A stretch of 64,000 bases of DNA, from the NCBI GenBank assembly GCA_948144175.1, contig CANXME010000794.1, positions 1 to 64,000 of the forward strand. Direction: 5' to 3'. Of the stretch, positions 35,201 to 49,500 are shown one piece after another. The notes beneath the pieces were generated by a model. The model was not told the origin of the DNA and did not search any database. It saw nothing but the letters and a program-made list of their open reading frames with translations. Source of the DNA: Closterium sp. NIES-65. Its lineage: Eukaryota; Streptophyta; Zygnematophyceae; Desmidiales; Closteriaceae. Both the position numbers and the translations under genes were made by a program. Every line of letters starts with the position of its first letter. Within the stretch, counting starts at the first letter, position 1.

Positions 35201-35364
35201 GGTTGATGGAAAGAGGGAGAATGGGGCGGGGTGATAGAAAGCGGGAGAATGTGGCGGGGTGATGGAAAGCGGGAGAATGGGGTGGGGTTATGGGAAGCGG
35301 GAGAATGAGGCGGGGTGATGGATAGCGGGAGAATGGGACAGGGTTATGGGAAAGAGGGAGAATG

Positions 35365-37576
35365 GGGAGTTGATGCTTTTATAGGGGAGTTGACGCTTTT
35401 ATAGAAGAGTTGATGCTCTTATAGGGGAGTTGACGCTCTTATAGAGAAGTTGACGCTTTTATAGGGGAGTTGACGCTCTTATAGGGGAGTTGATGCTCTT
35501 ATATGAGAGTTGACGCTTTAAAATGAGAGTTAACACTTTTATGGGGGAGTTGACACTTATATATGAGAGTTGACGCTTTTATATGGGAGTTGACGCTCTT
35601 ATAGGAGAGTTGACGCTGTTGTAGGGGAGTTGACGCTCGTATAGCAGAGTTGACGCTCTTATAGGAGAGTCGACTCTCTTCTAGGGGAGTTGACGCTTTT
35701 ATATGAGAGTTGACGCTTTAATGGGGGAGTTGACGCTCTTATAGGGGAGTTGACGCTCTTATAGGAGAGTTGACGCTTTTATAGGGGAGTTGACGCTCTT
35801 ATAGGAAAGTTGACGCTCTTACATGGGAGTTGACGCTCTTATAGGGGAGTTGACACTCTTATAGGGGAGTTGACGCTCTTTTAGGAGAGTTGATGCTATA
35901 ATATGAGAGTTGACGCTTTTGTGGGGGAGTTGACGCTCATATAGGAGAGTTGACGCACTTATCGGAGAGCAGACGCTTTTATAGGGGAGTTGACGCTCTT
36001 ATAGGAAAGTTGATGCTCTTACAGGAAAGTTGACGCTCTTATAGGAAAGTTGACGCTCTTATAGGAAAGTTGACGCTCTTATGGAGTTGATGCTCTTTTA
36101 GGGGAGTTGATGCTCTTATATGCGAGTTGACGCTTTTAAATGAGAGTTGACACTTTTATGGGGGAGTTGATGCTTTTATATCAGAGTTGACGCTTTTGTT
36201 GGGGAGTTGACGCTCTTATAGGGGAGTTGACGCTCTTTTGGGAGAGTTGACGCTCTTATATGAGAGTTGATGCTTTTATAGAGGAGTTGACGCTTTTATA
36301 AGGGAGTTGACGCTCTTATAGGGGAGTTGACGGTCTTGTTGGGGAGTTGACACTCTTATAGGGGAGTTGACGCTCTTATAGGGGAGTTGACGCTCTTATA
36401 GGGGAGTTGACGCTCTTATAGGGGAGTTGACACTCTTATAGGGAAGTTGGCGCTCTTATAGGGGGAGTTGACGCTTTTATGTGAGAGTTGACGCTTTTAT
36501 GGGGGAGTTGACGCTCTTATAGGAGAGTTGACGCTCTTATTGGAGAGCTGACACTTTTATAGGGGAGTTGACGCTTTTATAGGGGAGTTGACTCTCTTAT
36601 AGGGGAGTTGACGCTCTTATAGGGAAGTTTACGCTCTAATAGGGGAGTTGACGCTCTTATAGAAGAGCTGACGCTCTTATATGATAGTTGACACTTTTGA
36701 ATGGGAGTTGACACTTTTATATGAGAGTTAAAGATGTAAAGGGAGAGTTGACGCTCTTATAGGAGAGTTGACGCTCTTATAAAAGAGCTGACGCTCTTGT
36801 AGGGGAGTTGACACTCTTATAGAGGAGTTGACGCTCTTATAGGGGAGTTGACGCTCTTATAGGGGAGTTGACACCCTTATAGGGGAGTTGACGCTCTTAT
36901 AGGGGAGTTGACGCTCTTATATGAGAGTTGACGCTTTTATTGGGGAGTTGACGCTTTTATAGGGGAGTTGACACTCGTTTTGGGGAGTTGACGCTCTTAT
37001 AGGGGAGTTGACGCTCTTATAGGGGAGTTGACGCTCTTATAAGGAAGTTGATGCTCTTGAAGGGGATTTGACGCCCTTATAGGGGAGTTGACGCTCGTAT
37101 ATGAGAGTTGACACTTTTAAAGAGTAGTTGATGTGTTTATAGGGGAGTTGACGCTCATATAGGGGAGTTGACGCTTTTATATGAGAGTTGCCCCTTAAAT
37201 GGGGGAGTTGACGCTCTTATAGGAGAGCTGGCGCTTTTATAGGGGAGTTGAAGCTCTTATAGGGAAGTTGACGCTCTTATATGGAAGTTAACGCTCTTAT
37301 AGGGCAGTTGACGCTCTTATATGAGAGTTGACGCTTTTAAAGGGGAGTTGACATGTTTATGGGAGAGTTGACGCTTTTATATGAGAGTTGACGCTATTAT
37401 AGGGGAGTTGACACTCTTATAGGAGAGTTGACGCTCTTTAATGAGAGCTGACGCCTTTATAGGGGAGTTGACGCTTTTATAGGGGAGTTGACGCTCTTAT
37501 AGGGGAGTTGATGCTCTTATAGGGAAGTTGACGCTCTTATAGGGGAGTTGACGCTCTTATATGAGAGTTGACGCTT
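35365..37576 (+). repeat. Satellite B (20-bp monomer)
   Basis: These are tandem copies of GGGGAGTTGACGCTCTTATA. The block length gives about 110 copies. Frequent variants are GACGCTTTTATA, TATGAGAGTTGACG and GGAAAGTTGACG. It is clearly less GC-rich than its neighbours. It lies exactly where satellite A changes strand. The left junction (ATGGGGAGTTG) and right junction (GACGCTTTCCAT) each contain bases that fit both satellites. No open frame of note and no other feature is seen in it. Confidence 0.97.
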
Positions 37577-40500
37577 TCCATTACCCCGCCCCATTCTCCC
37601 GCTTTCCATCACCCCGCCCCATTCTCCCGCTTTCCATCACCCCGCCCCATTCTCCCACTTTCCATCACCCCGCCCCATTCTCCCGCTTTCCATCACCCCG
37701 CCCCATTCTTCCTCTTTCCATCACCCCGCCCCTTTCTCCCGCTTTCCATCACCCCGCCCCATTCTCCCGCTTTCCATCACCCCGCCCCATTCTCCCGCTT
37801 TCCATCACCCCCCCCATTCTCCCGCTTTCCATCACCCCGCCCCATTCTTCGCTTTCCATCACCCCGCCCCATTCTCCCACTTTCAATCACCCCGCCCCTT
37901 TCTTCCTCTTTCCATCACCCTGCCCCATTCTCCCTCTTTCCATCACCCCTCCCCATTCTCCCGCTTTCCATCACCCCGCCCCATTCTCCCGCTTTCCATC
38001 ACCCCGCCCCATTCTCCCGCTTTCCATCACCCCACCCCATTCTCCCGCTTTCCATCACCCCGCCCCAATCTCCGTTTTCCATCATCCCGCCCCATTCTCC
38101 CGCGTTCCATCACCCCGCCCCATTCTCTCGCTTTCCATCACCTCGCCCCATGCTCCCGCTTTCCATCACCCCGCCCCATTCTCCCGCTTTCCACCACCCT
38201 GCCCCATTCTCCCGCTTTCCATCACCCTGCCCCATTCTCCCGCTTTCCATCACCCCGCCCCATTCTCCCGCTTTCCATCACCCCGCCCCATTCTCCCGCT
38301 TTCCATCACCCCGCCCCATTCTCCCGCTTTCCATCACCCCGCCCCATTCTCCCGCTTTCCATCACCCCGCCCCATTCTCCCTCTTTCCATCACCCCGCCC
38401 CATTCTTCCTCTTTCCTTCACCCCGCCCCATTCTCCCGCTTTCCATCACCCCGCCCCATTCCCCCTCTTTCCATAACCCCGCCCCATTCACCCGCTTTCC
38501 ATCACCCCGCCCCATTCTCCCGCTTTCCATCACCCCGCCCCATTCTACCGCTTTCCATCATCCCGCTCCATTGTCCCGCTTTCCATCACCCCGCCCCATT
38601 CTCCCGCTTTCCATCACCCCTCCCCATTCTCCCTTTTTCCATAACCCCGCCCCATTCTCCCGCTTTCCATCAACCCGCCCCATTCTCCCGCTTTCCATCA
38701 CCCCGCCCCATTCTCCCTCTTTCCATCACCCCGCCCCATTCTCCCTCTTTCCTTCACCCCGCCCCATTCTCCCGCTTTCCATCACCCCGCCCCATTCCCC
38801 CTCTTTCCATAACCCCGCCCCATTCACCCGCTTTCCATCACCCCGCCCCATTCTCCCTCTTTCCATCGCCCCGCCCCGTTCTCCCGCTTTCCATCACCCC
38901 GCCCCATTCTCCCGCTTTCCATCACCCCGCCCCATTCTCCTGCTTTCCATCACCCCGCCCCATTCTCCCTCTTTCCATCACCCCACCCCATTCTCCCGCT
39001 TTCCATCACCCCGCCCCATCCTCCCGCTTTCCATCACCCTGCCCCATTCTCCCGCTTTCCATCAACCCGTCCCATTATCCCTCTTTCCATCACCCCGCCC
39101 CATTCTCCCGCTTTCCATCACCCCGCCCCATTCTTACTCTTTCCATCTCCCCGCCCCATTCTCCCTCTTTCCATCACCCCGCCCCATTCTCCCTCTTTCC
39201 ATCACCCCGCCCAATCTCCCTCTTTCCATCACCCCGCCCCGTTCTCCCTCTTTCCATCACCCCGCCCCATTCTCCCTCTTTCCATCACCCCGCCCCATTC
39301 TCCCGATTTCCGTCACCCCGCCCCATTCTCCCTCTTTCCATCACCCCGCCCCATTCTCCCTCTTTCCATCACCCCGCCCCATTCTCCCTCTTTCCATCAC
39401 CCCGCCCCATTCTCCCGCTTTCCATCACCCCGCTCCATTCTCCCGCTTTCCATCACCCCGCCCCATTCTCCCGCTTTCCATCACCCCGTCCCATTCTCCC
39501 TCTTTCCATCACCCCGCCCCATTCTCCCGCTTTCCATCACCCCGCCCCATTCTTCCTCTTTCCATCTCCCCGCCCCATTCTCCCTCTTTCCATCACCCCG
39601 CCCCGTTCTCCCTCTTTCCATCACCCCGCCCCATTCTCCCTCTTTCCATCACCCCGCCCCATTCTCTCGATTTCCGTCACCCCGCCCCATTCTTCCTCTT
39701 TCCATCACCCCGCCCCATTCTTCCTCTTTCCATCTCCCCGCCCCATTCTCCCTCTTTCCATCACCCCGCCCCATTCTCCCTCTTTCCATCACCCCGCCCC
39801 ATTCTCCCTCTTTCCATCACCCCGCCCCATTCTCCCGATTTCCGTCACCCCGCCCCATTCTCCCGCTTTCCATCACCCCGCCCCATTCTCCCGCTTTCCA
39901 TCACCCCGCCCCATTCTCCCGCTTTCGATCGCCCCGCCCCATTCTCCCTCCTTCCATCACCCCGCCCCATTCTCCCTCTTTCCATCACCCCGCCCCATTC
40001 TCCCTCCTTCCATCACCCCGCCCCATTCTCCCGCTTTCCATCACCCCGCCCCATTCTCCTGCTTTCCATCACCCCGCCCCAATCTCCCGCTTTCCATCAC
40101 CCCGCCCCATTCTCCCGCTTTCCATCACCCCGCCCCAGTCTCCCGCTTTCCATCACCCTGCCCCATTCACCCGCTTTCCATCACCCCGCCCCATTCTCCC
40201 GCTTTCCATCACCCCGCCCCATTCTCCCGCTTTCCATCACCCTACCCCATTCTCCCGCTTTCCATCACCCCGCCCCATTCTCCCGCTTTCCATCACCCCG
40301 CCTCATTCTCCCGCTTCCCATCATCCCGCCCCATTCCCCCGCTTTCCATCACCTCTCCCTCCTTCCATCACCCCGCCCCATTCTCCCGCTTTCTATCACC
40401 CCGCCGCATTCTCCCGCTTTCCATCACCTCGCCCCATTCTCCCGCTTTCCATCACCCCGCCCCATTCTTCCGCTTTCCATTACCCCGCCCCATTCACCCG

Positions 40501-43500
40501 CTTTCCATCACCCCACCCCATTCTCCCGCTTTCCATCACCCCGCCCCATTCTCCCGCTTTCCATCACCCCGCCCCATTCTCCCTCTTTCTATCACCCCGC
40601 CCCATTCTCCCTCTTTCCATCACCCCGCCCCATTCTCCCGCTTTCCATCACCGCGCCCCATTCTCCCTCTTTCCATCACCCCGCCCCGTTCTCCTGCTTT
40701 CCATCACCCCGCCCCATTCTCCCGCTTTCCATCACCCCGCCCCATTCTCCTGCTTTCCATCACCCCGCCCCATTCTCCCGCTTTCCATCACCCCGCCCCA
40801 TTCTCCTGATTTCCATCACCCCGCCCCATTCTCCCTCTTTCCATCACCCCGCCCCATTCTCCCTCTTTCCATCACCCCGCCCCATTCTCCCGATTTCCGT
40901 CACCCCGCCCCACTCTCCCGCTTTCCATCACCCCGCCCCATTCTCCCTCTTTCCATCACCCCGCCCCATTCTCCCTCTTTCCATCACCCCGCCCCATCTC
41001 CCTCTTTCCATCACCCTGCCCCATTCTCCCTCTTTCCATAACCCCGCCCCATTCTCCCGCTTTCCATCACCGCGCCCCATTCTCCCTCTTTCCATCACCC
41101 CGCCCCGTTCTCCTGCTTTCCATCACCCCGCCCCATTCTCCAGCTTTCCATCACCCCGCCCCATTCTCCTGCTTTCCATCACCCCGCCCCATTCTCCCTC
41201 TTTCCATCACCCCGCCCCATTCTCCCTCTTTCCATCACCCCGCCCCATTCTTCCGATTTCCGTCACCCCGCCCCATTCTTCCTCTTTCCATCACCCCGCC
41301 CCATTCTTCCTCTTTCCATCTCCCCGCCCCATTCTCCCTCTTTCCATCACCCCGCCCCATTTTCCCTCTTTCCATCACCCCCCCCCCATTCTCCCTCTTT
41401 CCATCACCCCGCCCCATTCTCCCGATTTCCGTCACCCCGCCCCATTCTCCCTCTTTCCATAACCCCGCCCCATTCTCCCGATTTCCATCACCCCGCCCCA
41501 TTCTCACGCTTTCCATCACCCCGCCCCATTCTCTCGCTTTCCATCACCCCGCCTTATTCTCCCGCTTTCCATCACCCCGCCCCATTCTCCCGTTTTCCAT
41601 CATCCCGCCCCATTCTCCCGCTTTCCATCACCTCGCCCCATTCTCCCGCTTTCCATCACCCCGCCCCATTCTCCCGCTTTCCAACACCTCGCCCCATTCT
41701 CCCGCTTTCCATCACCCCGCCCCATTCTCACTCTTTCCATCACCCCGCCCCATTCTCCCTCTTTCCATCACCCCGCCCCATTCTCCCGCTTTCCATCACC
41801 CCGCCCCATTCTCCCTCTTTCCATAACCTCGCCCCATTCTCCCGCTTTCCGTCACCCCGCCCCATTCTCCCTCTTTCCATCACCCCGCCCCATTCTCCCT
41901 CTTTCCATCACCCCGCCCCATTCTCCCGCTTTCCATCACCCCGCCCCATTCTCCCTCTTTCCATAACCCCGCCCCATTCTCCTGCTTTCCATCACCCCGC
42001 CCCATTCTCCCTCTTTCCATCACCCCGCCCCGTTCTCCCGCTTTCCATCACCCCGCCCCATTCTCCCGCTTTCCATCACCCCGCCACATTCTCCTGCTTT
42101 CCATCACCCCGCCCCTTTCTCCCTCTTTCCATCACCCCGCCCCATTCTCCCGCTTTCCATCACCCCGCCCCATTCTACCGCTTTCCATCATCCCGCTCCA
42201 TTGTCCCGCTTTCCATCACCCCGCCCCATTCTCCCGCTTTCCATCACCCCTCCCCATTCTCCCTTTTTCCATAACCCCGCTCCATTCTCCCGCTTTCCAT
42301 CACCCCGCCCCATTCTCCCGCTTTCCATCACCCCGCCCCATTCTCCCTCTTTCCATCACCCCGCCCCATTCTCCCTCTTTCCTTCACCCCGCCCCATTCT
42401 CCCGCTTTCCATCACCCCGCCCCATTCTCCCTCTTTCCATAACCCCGCCCCATTCACCCGCTTTCCATCACCCCGCCCCATTCTCCCTCTTTCCATCACC
42501 CCGCCCCGTTCTCCCGCTTTCCATCACCCCGCCCCATTCTCCCGCTTTCCATCACCCCGCCCCATTCTCCTGCTTTCCATCACCCCGCCCCATTCTCCCT
42601 CTTTCCATCACCCCGCCCCATTCTCCCGCTTTCCATCACCCTGCCCCATCCTCCCGCTTTCCATCACCCCGTCCCATTCTCCCGCTTTCCATCAACCCGT
42701 TCCATTATCCCTCTTTCCATCACCCCGCCCCATTCTCCCGCTTTCCATCACCCCGCCCCATTCTTCCTCTTTCCATCTCCCCGCCCCATTCTCCCTCTTT
42801 CCATCACCCCGCCCCATTCTCCCTCTTTCCATCACCCCGCCCATTCTCCCTCTTTCCATCACCCCGCCCCGTTCTCCCTCTTTCCATCACCCCGCTCCAT
42901 TCTCCCTCTTTCCATCACCCTGCCCCATTCTCCCGATTTCCGTCACCCCGCCCCATTCTCCCTCTTTCCATCACCCCGCCCCATTCTCCCTCTTTCCATC
43001 ACCCCGACCCATTCTCCCACTTTCCATCACCCCGCCCCATTCTCCCTCTTTCCATCACCCCGCCCCATTCTCCCGCTTTCCATCACCCCGCTCCATTCTC
43101 CCGCTTTCCATCACCCCGCCCCATTCTCCCGCTTTCCATCACCCCGTCCCATTCTCCCTCTTTCCATCACCCCGCCCCATTCTCCCGCTTTCCATCACCC
43201 CGCCCCATTCTTCCTCTTTCCATCTCCCCGCCCCATTCTCCCTCTTTCCATCACCCCGCCCCATTCTCCCTCTTTCCATCACCCCGCCCCATTCTCCCTC
43301 TTTCCATCACCCCGCCCCATTCTCTCGATTTCCGTCACCCCGCCCCATTCTTCCTCTTTCCATCACCCCGCCCCATTCTTCCTCTTTCCATCTCCCCGCC
43401 CCATTCTCCCTCTTTCCATCACCCCGCCCCATTCTCCCTCTTTCCATCACCCCGCCCCATTCTCCCTCTTTCCATCACCCCGCCCCATTCTCCCGATTTC

Positions 43501-46500
43501 CGTCACCCCGCCCCATTCTCCCTCTTTCCATCACCCCACCCCATTCTCCCGATTTCCGTCATCCTGCCCCATTCTCCCTCTTTCCATCACCCCGCCCCAT
43601 TCTCCCGCTTTCCATCACCCCGCCCCATTCTTCATCTTTCCATCTCCCCGCCCCATTCTCCCTCTTTCCATCACCCCGCCCCATTCTCCCTCTTTCCATC
43701 TCCCCGCCCCATTCTCCCTCTTTCCATCACCCCTCCCCATTCTCGCTCTTTCCATCACCCCGCCCCATTCTCCCTCTTTCCATCACCCCGCCCCATTCTC
43801 CTGATTTCCGTCACCCCGACCCATTCTCCCTCTTTCCATCACCCCGCCCCATTCTCCCTCTTTCCATCACCCCGACCCATTCTCCCGCTTTCCATCACCC
43901 CGCCCCATTCTCCCTCTTTCCATCACCCCGCCCCATTCTCCCGCCTTCCATCACCCCGCCCCATTCTCCCTTTTTCCATCACCCCGCCCCATTCTCACGC
44001 TTTCCATCACCCCACCCCATTCTCCCTCTTTCCATCACCCCGCCCCATTCTCCCGCTTTCCATCACCCCGCCCCATTCTCCCTCTATCCATCACCCCGCC
44101 CAATTCTCCCACTTTCCATCACCCCGTCCCATTCTCCCGTTTTCCATCACCCCGCCCTATTCTCTCGCTTTCCATCTCCCCGCCTTATTCTCCCGCTTTC
44201 CATCACCCCGCCCCATTCTCCCGATTTCCATCACCCCGCCCCATTCTCCCGCTTTCCATCACCTCGCCCCATTCTCCCGCTTTCCATCACCCCGCCCCAT
44301 TCTCCCGCTTTCCAACACCCCGCCCCATTCACCCGCTTTCCATCACCCCGCCCCATTCTCACTCTTTCCATCACCCCGCCCCATTCTCCCTCTTTCGATC
44401 ACCCCGCCCCATTCTTCCGCTTTCCATCACCCCGCCCCATTCTCCCTCTTTCCATAACCCCGCCCCATACTCCCGCTTTCCATCACCCCGCCCCATTCTC
44501 CCTCTTTCCATTACCCCGCCCCATTCTCCCGCTTTCCATCACCCCGCCCCAATCTCCCTCATTCCAGAACCCCGCCCCATTCTCCCGCTTTCCATCACCC
44601 CGCCCCATTCTCCCGCTTTCCATCACCCCGCCCCATTCTCCCTCTTTCCATCACCCCGCCCCGTTCTCCCGCTTTCCATCACCCCGCCCCATTCTCCCGC
44701 TTTCCATCACCCGCCCCATTCTCCCTCTTTCCATCACCCCGCCCCGTTCTCCTGCTTTCCATCACCCCGCCCCATTCTCCCGCTTTCCATCACCCCGCCC
44801 CATTCTCCCGCTTTCCATCACCCCGCCCCATTCTCCCTCTTTCCATCACCCCGCCCCATTCTCCCGCTTTCCATCACCCGCCCCATTCTCCCGCTTTCCA
44901 TCACCCCGCCCCATTCTCCCGCTTTCCATCACCCCGTCCCATTCTCCCTCTTTCCATCACCCTGCCCCATTCACCCGCTTCCCATCACCCCGCCCCATTC
45001 TTCCTCTTTCCATCTCCCCGCCCCATTCTCCCTCTTTCCATCACCCCGCCCCATTCTCCCTCTTTCTGTCACCCCGCCCCATTCTCCCTCTTTCCATCAC
45101 CCCGCCCCATTCTCCCGATTTCCGTCACCCCGCCCCATTCTCCCTCTTTCCATCACCCCGCCCCATTCTCCCGATTTCCGTCACCCCGCCCCATTCTCCC
45201 TCTTTCCATCACCCCGCCCCATTCTTCCTCTTTCCATCTCCCCGCCCCATTCTCCCTCTTTCCATCACCCCGCCCCATTCTCCCTCTTTCCATCATCCCG
45301 CCCCATTCTCCCTCTTTCCATCACCCCGCCCCATTCTCCCGATTTCCGTCACCTCGCCCCATTATCCCTCTTTCCATCACCCCGCCCCATTCTCCCGATT
45401 TCCGTCATCCTGCCCCATTCTCCCTCTTTCCATCACCCCGCCCCATTCTCCCTCTTTCCATCACCCCGACCCATTCTCCCGCTTTCCATCACCCCGCCCC
45501 ATTCTCCCTCTTTCCGTCACCTCGCCCCATTCTCCCGCTTTCCATCACCCCGCCCCATTCTCCCTCTTTCCATCACCCCGCCCTGTTCTCCCGCTTTCCA
45601 TCACCCCGCCCCATTCTCCCGCTTTCCATCACCCCGCCCCATTCTCCCGCTTTCCATCACCCCGCCCCATTCTCCCGCTTTCCATCACCTCGCCCCATTC
45701 TCCCTCTTTCCATCACCCCGCCCCGTTCTCCCGCTTTCCATCACCCCGCCCCATTCTCCCGCTTTCCATCACCCCGCCCCATTCTCCCGCTTTACATCAC
45801 CCCGCCCCATTCTTCCTCTTTCCATCACCCCGCCCCATTCTCCCGCTTTCCATCAGCCCGCCCCATTCTCCCGCTTTCCATCACCACGCCCAATTCACCC
45901 TCTTTCTATCACCCCTCCCCATTCTCCCTCTTTCCATCACCCGCCCCACTCTCCCGCTTTCCATCACCCCGCCCCATTCTCCCTCTTTCCATCACCCCGC
46001 CCCATTCTCCCTCTTTCCATTACCCCGCCCCATTCTTCTGCTTTCCATCACCCCGCCCCATTCTCCCTCTTTCCATCACCCCTCCCCATTCTCCCGCTTT
46101 CTATCACCCCACCCCATTCTCCCGCTTTCCATCACCCTGCTCCATTCTCCCGCTTTCCATCACCCCGCCCAATTCTCCCGCTTTCCATCACCCCTCTCCA
46201 TTCTCCCTCTTTCCATCTCCCCGCCCCATTCTCCCTCTTTCCATCACGCCGTCCCACTCTCCCTCTTTCCGTCACCCCGCCCCATTCTCCCTGTTTCCAT
46301 CACCTCGCCCCATTCTCCCTCTTTCCATCTCCCCGCCCCATTCTCACGCTTTCCATCACCCCGCCCCATTCTCCTTCTTTCCATCACCCCGCCCCATTCT
46401 CCAGCTTTTTATCACCCCGCTCCATTTTCCCGATTTCCATCACCTCGCCCCATTCTCCCACTTTCCATCACCCCGCCCCATTCTCCCGCTTTCCATCACC

Positions 46501-49500
46501 CCACCCCGTTCTCCCGCTTTCCATCACACCGCCCCATTCTCCCTCTTTCCATCACCCCGCCCCATTCTCCCGCTTTCCATCACCCCGCCCCATTCTCCCG
46601 CTTTCCATCACCCTGTCCCGTTCTCCCGCTTTCCATCACCCCGCCCCATTCTCCCTCTTTCCATCACCCCGGCCCATTCTCCCGCTTACCATCACCCCGC
46701 TCCATTCTCCCGCTTTCCATCACCCCGCCCGCTCCATTCTCCCGCTTTCCATCACCCCGCCCACTTCTCCTCTTTCCACCACCCCTCCCCATTCTCCCTT
46801 TTTTTCCATCACCCCGCACCATTCTCCTGCTTTCCATCACCCCGCCCCATTCTCCCTCTTTCCATCACCCCGCCCCATTCTCCCGCCTTTCATCACCCCG
46901 CCCCATTCTCCCGCTTTCCATCACCCCGCCCAATTCTCCCGCTTTCCATCACCCCGCCCCATTCTCCCGCCTTCCATCACCCCGCCCCATTCTCCCTCTT
47001 TCCATCACCCCGCCCCATTCTCACGCTTTCCATCACCCCGGCCCATTCTCCTTCTTTCCATCACCCCGCCCCATTCTCCCGCTTTACATCACCCCGCCCC
47101 ATTCTCCCTCTATCCATCACCCCGCCCCATTCTCTCGCTTTCCATCACCCCGCCTTATTCTCCCGTTTTCCATCACCCCGCCCCATTCTCCCGATTTCCA
47201 TCACCCCGTCCCATTCTCCCGCTTTCCATCACCCCGCCCCATTCTCCCGATTTCCATCATCCCGCCCCATTCTACCGCTTTCCATCACCCCGCCCTATTC
47301 ACCCGCTTTCCATCACCCCGCCCCATTCTCACTCTTTCCATCACCCCTCCCCATTCTCCCTCTTTCCATCACCCCGCCCCATTCTCCTGCTTTCTATCTC
47401 CCCGCCCCATTCTCCCTCTTTCCATCACCCCGCCCCATTCTCCCGCCTTCCATCACCCCGCCCCATTCTCCATCTTTCCATCACCCTGCCCAATTTTCCC
47501 CCTTTCCATCACCCCGCCCCATTCTCCCGCCATCCATCACCCCGCCCCATTCTCCCTCTTTCCATCACCCCGCCCCATTCTCTCGCTTTCCATCACCCCG
47601 CCCCATTTTCCCGATTTCCATCACCCCGCCCCATTCTCCCGCTTTCCATCACCCCGCCCCATTCTCCCGCTTTCCATCACCCCGCCCCATTCTCCCGCCT
47701 TCCATCACCCCGCCCCATTCTCCCTCTTTCCATCACCCCGCCCCATTCTCACGCTTTCCATCACCCCGGCCCATTCTCCCTCTTTCCATCACCCCGCCCC
47801 ATTCTCCCGCTTTACATCACCCCGCCCCATTCTCCCTCTATCCATCACCCCGCCCCATTCTCTCGCTTTCCATCACCCCGCCTTATTCTCCCGTTTTCCA
47901 TCACCCCGCCCCATTCTCCCGATTTCCATCACCCTGTCCCATTCTCCCGCTTTCCATCACCCCGCCCCATTCTCCCGATTTCCATCATCCCGCCCCATTC
48001 TACCGCTTTCCATCACCCCGCCCCATTCGCCCGCTTTCCATCACCCCGCCCCATTCTCACTCTTTCCATCACCCCTCCCCATTCTCCCTCTTTCCATCAC
48101 CCCGCCCCATTCTCCTGCTTTCTATCTCCCCGCCCCATTCTCCCTCTTTCCATCACCCCGCCCCATTCTCCCGCCTTCCATCACCCCGCCCCATTCTCCA
48201 TCTTTCCATCACCCCGCCCCATTCTCCCGCTTTCCATCACCCCGCCCCATTTTCCCTCTTTCCATCACCCCGCTCCATTCTCCCGCTTTCCATCACCCCT
48301 CCCCATTCTCCCTCTTTCCATCACCCCGCCCCATTCTCCCGCTTTCCATCACCCCGCCCCATTCTCCCTCTTTCCATCACCCGGCCCCATTCTCCCTCTT
48401 TCCATCACCCCGCCCCATTCTCCCGCTTTCCATCACCCCGCTCCATTCTCCCGCTTTCCATCACCCTGCCCCATTCTCCCGCTTTCCATCACCCCACCCC
48501 ATTCTCACTCTTTCCATCACCCCTCCCCATTCTCCCTCTTTCAATCACCCCGCCCCATTCTCCTGCTTTCTATCACCCCGCCCCATTCTCCCTCTTTCCA
48601 TCACCCCGCCCCATTCTCCCGCCTTCCATCACCCCGCCCCATTCTCCATCTTTCCATCACCCTGCCTAATTATCCCCCTTTCCATCACCCCGCCCCATTC
48701 TCCTGCCTTCCATCACCCCGCCCCATTCTCCCTCTTTCCATCACCCCGCCCCATTCTCCCGCTTTCCATCACCCCGCCCCATTTTCCCGATTTCCATCAC
48801 CCCGCCCCATTCTCCCGCTTTCCATCACCCCGCCCCATTCTCCCGCTTTCCATCACCCCGCCCCATTCTCCCGCTTTCCATCACCCCGCCCCATTCTCCC
48901 GCCATCCATCACCCCGCCCCATTCTCCCTCTTTCCATCACCCCGCCCCATTCTCTCGCTTTCCATCACCCCGCCCCATTTTCCCGATTTCCATCACCCCG
49001 CCCCATTCTCCCGCTTTCCATCACCCCGCCCCATTCTCCCGCTTTCCATCACTCCGCCCCATTCTCCCGCTTTCCATCACCCCGCTCCATTCTCCCGCTT
49101 TCCATCACCCCGCCCCATTCTCCCGCTTTCCATCACCCCGCCCCATTCTCCCGCTTTCCATCACCCCGCCCCATTCTCCCTCTTTCCATCACCCCGCCCC
49201 ATTCTCCCGCTTTCCATCACCCCGCCCCATTTTCCCTCTTTCCATCACCCCGCTCCATTCTCCCGCTTTCCATCACCCCGCCCAATTCTCCCTCTTTCCA
49301 TCACCCCTCCCCATTCTCCCTCTTTCCATCACCCCGCCCCATTCTCCCGCTTTCCATCACCCCGCCCCATTCTCCCTCTTTCCATCACCCGGCCCCATTC
49401 TCCCTCTTTCCATCACCCCGCCCCATTCTCCCGCTTTCCATCACCCCGCTCCATTCTCCCGCTTTCCAACACCCTGCCCCATTCTCCCGCTTTCCATCAC

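Larger units (their letters stand above)
14056..35364 (+). repeat. Satellite A, block 2 (28-bp monomer), same orientation as block 1
   Basis: This is a continuous array of the 28-bp purine-rich unit. Apart from the 174-bp insert at 26078-26251, length over 28 gives about 750 copies. Variant monomers are clustered and recur in order, showing higher-order repeats (see 15790-21200). A stretch around 23.7-25.6 kb repeats the variant order of about 6.2-8.1 kb in block 1, with two independent markers at the same offset (6667 with 24191, and 7681 with 25205; 17,524 bp). Long minus-strand frames, for example 22249-26490 and 26662-32916, are by-products of a stop-free monomer strand. The block ends in ...GAGAATGGGG, which merges into satellite B. 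Confidence 0.97.

Noticed and set aside
35365..37576. CRISPR array (about 20-bp repeats)
   Set aside because: The repeats are directly adjacent with no spacers, variation is spread along the unit, and the genome is eukaryotic.
35365..37576. TTGAC and TGACG in satellite B as plant transcription-factor sites, or TTGAC/TATA as a bacterial promoter
   Set aside because: The motifs are short and recur only because the unit is repeated. There is no gene nearby and no spacing or context to support regulation.
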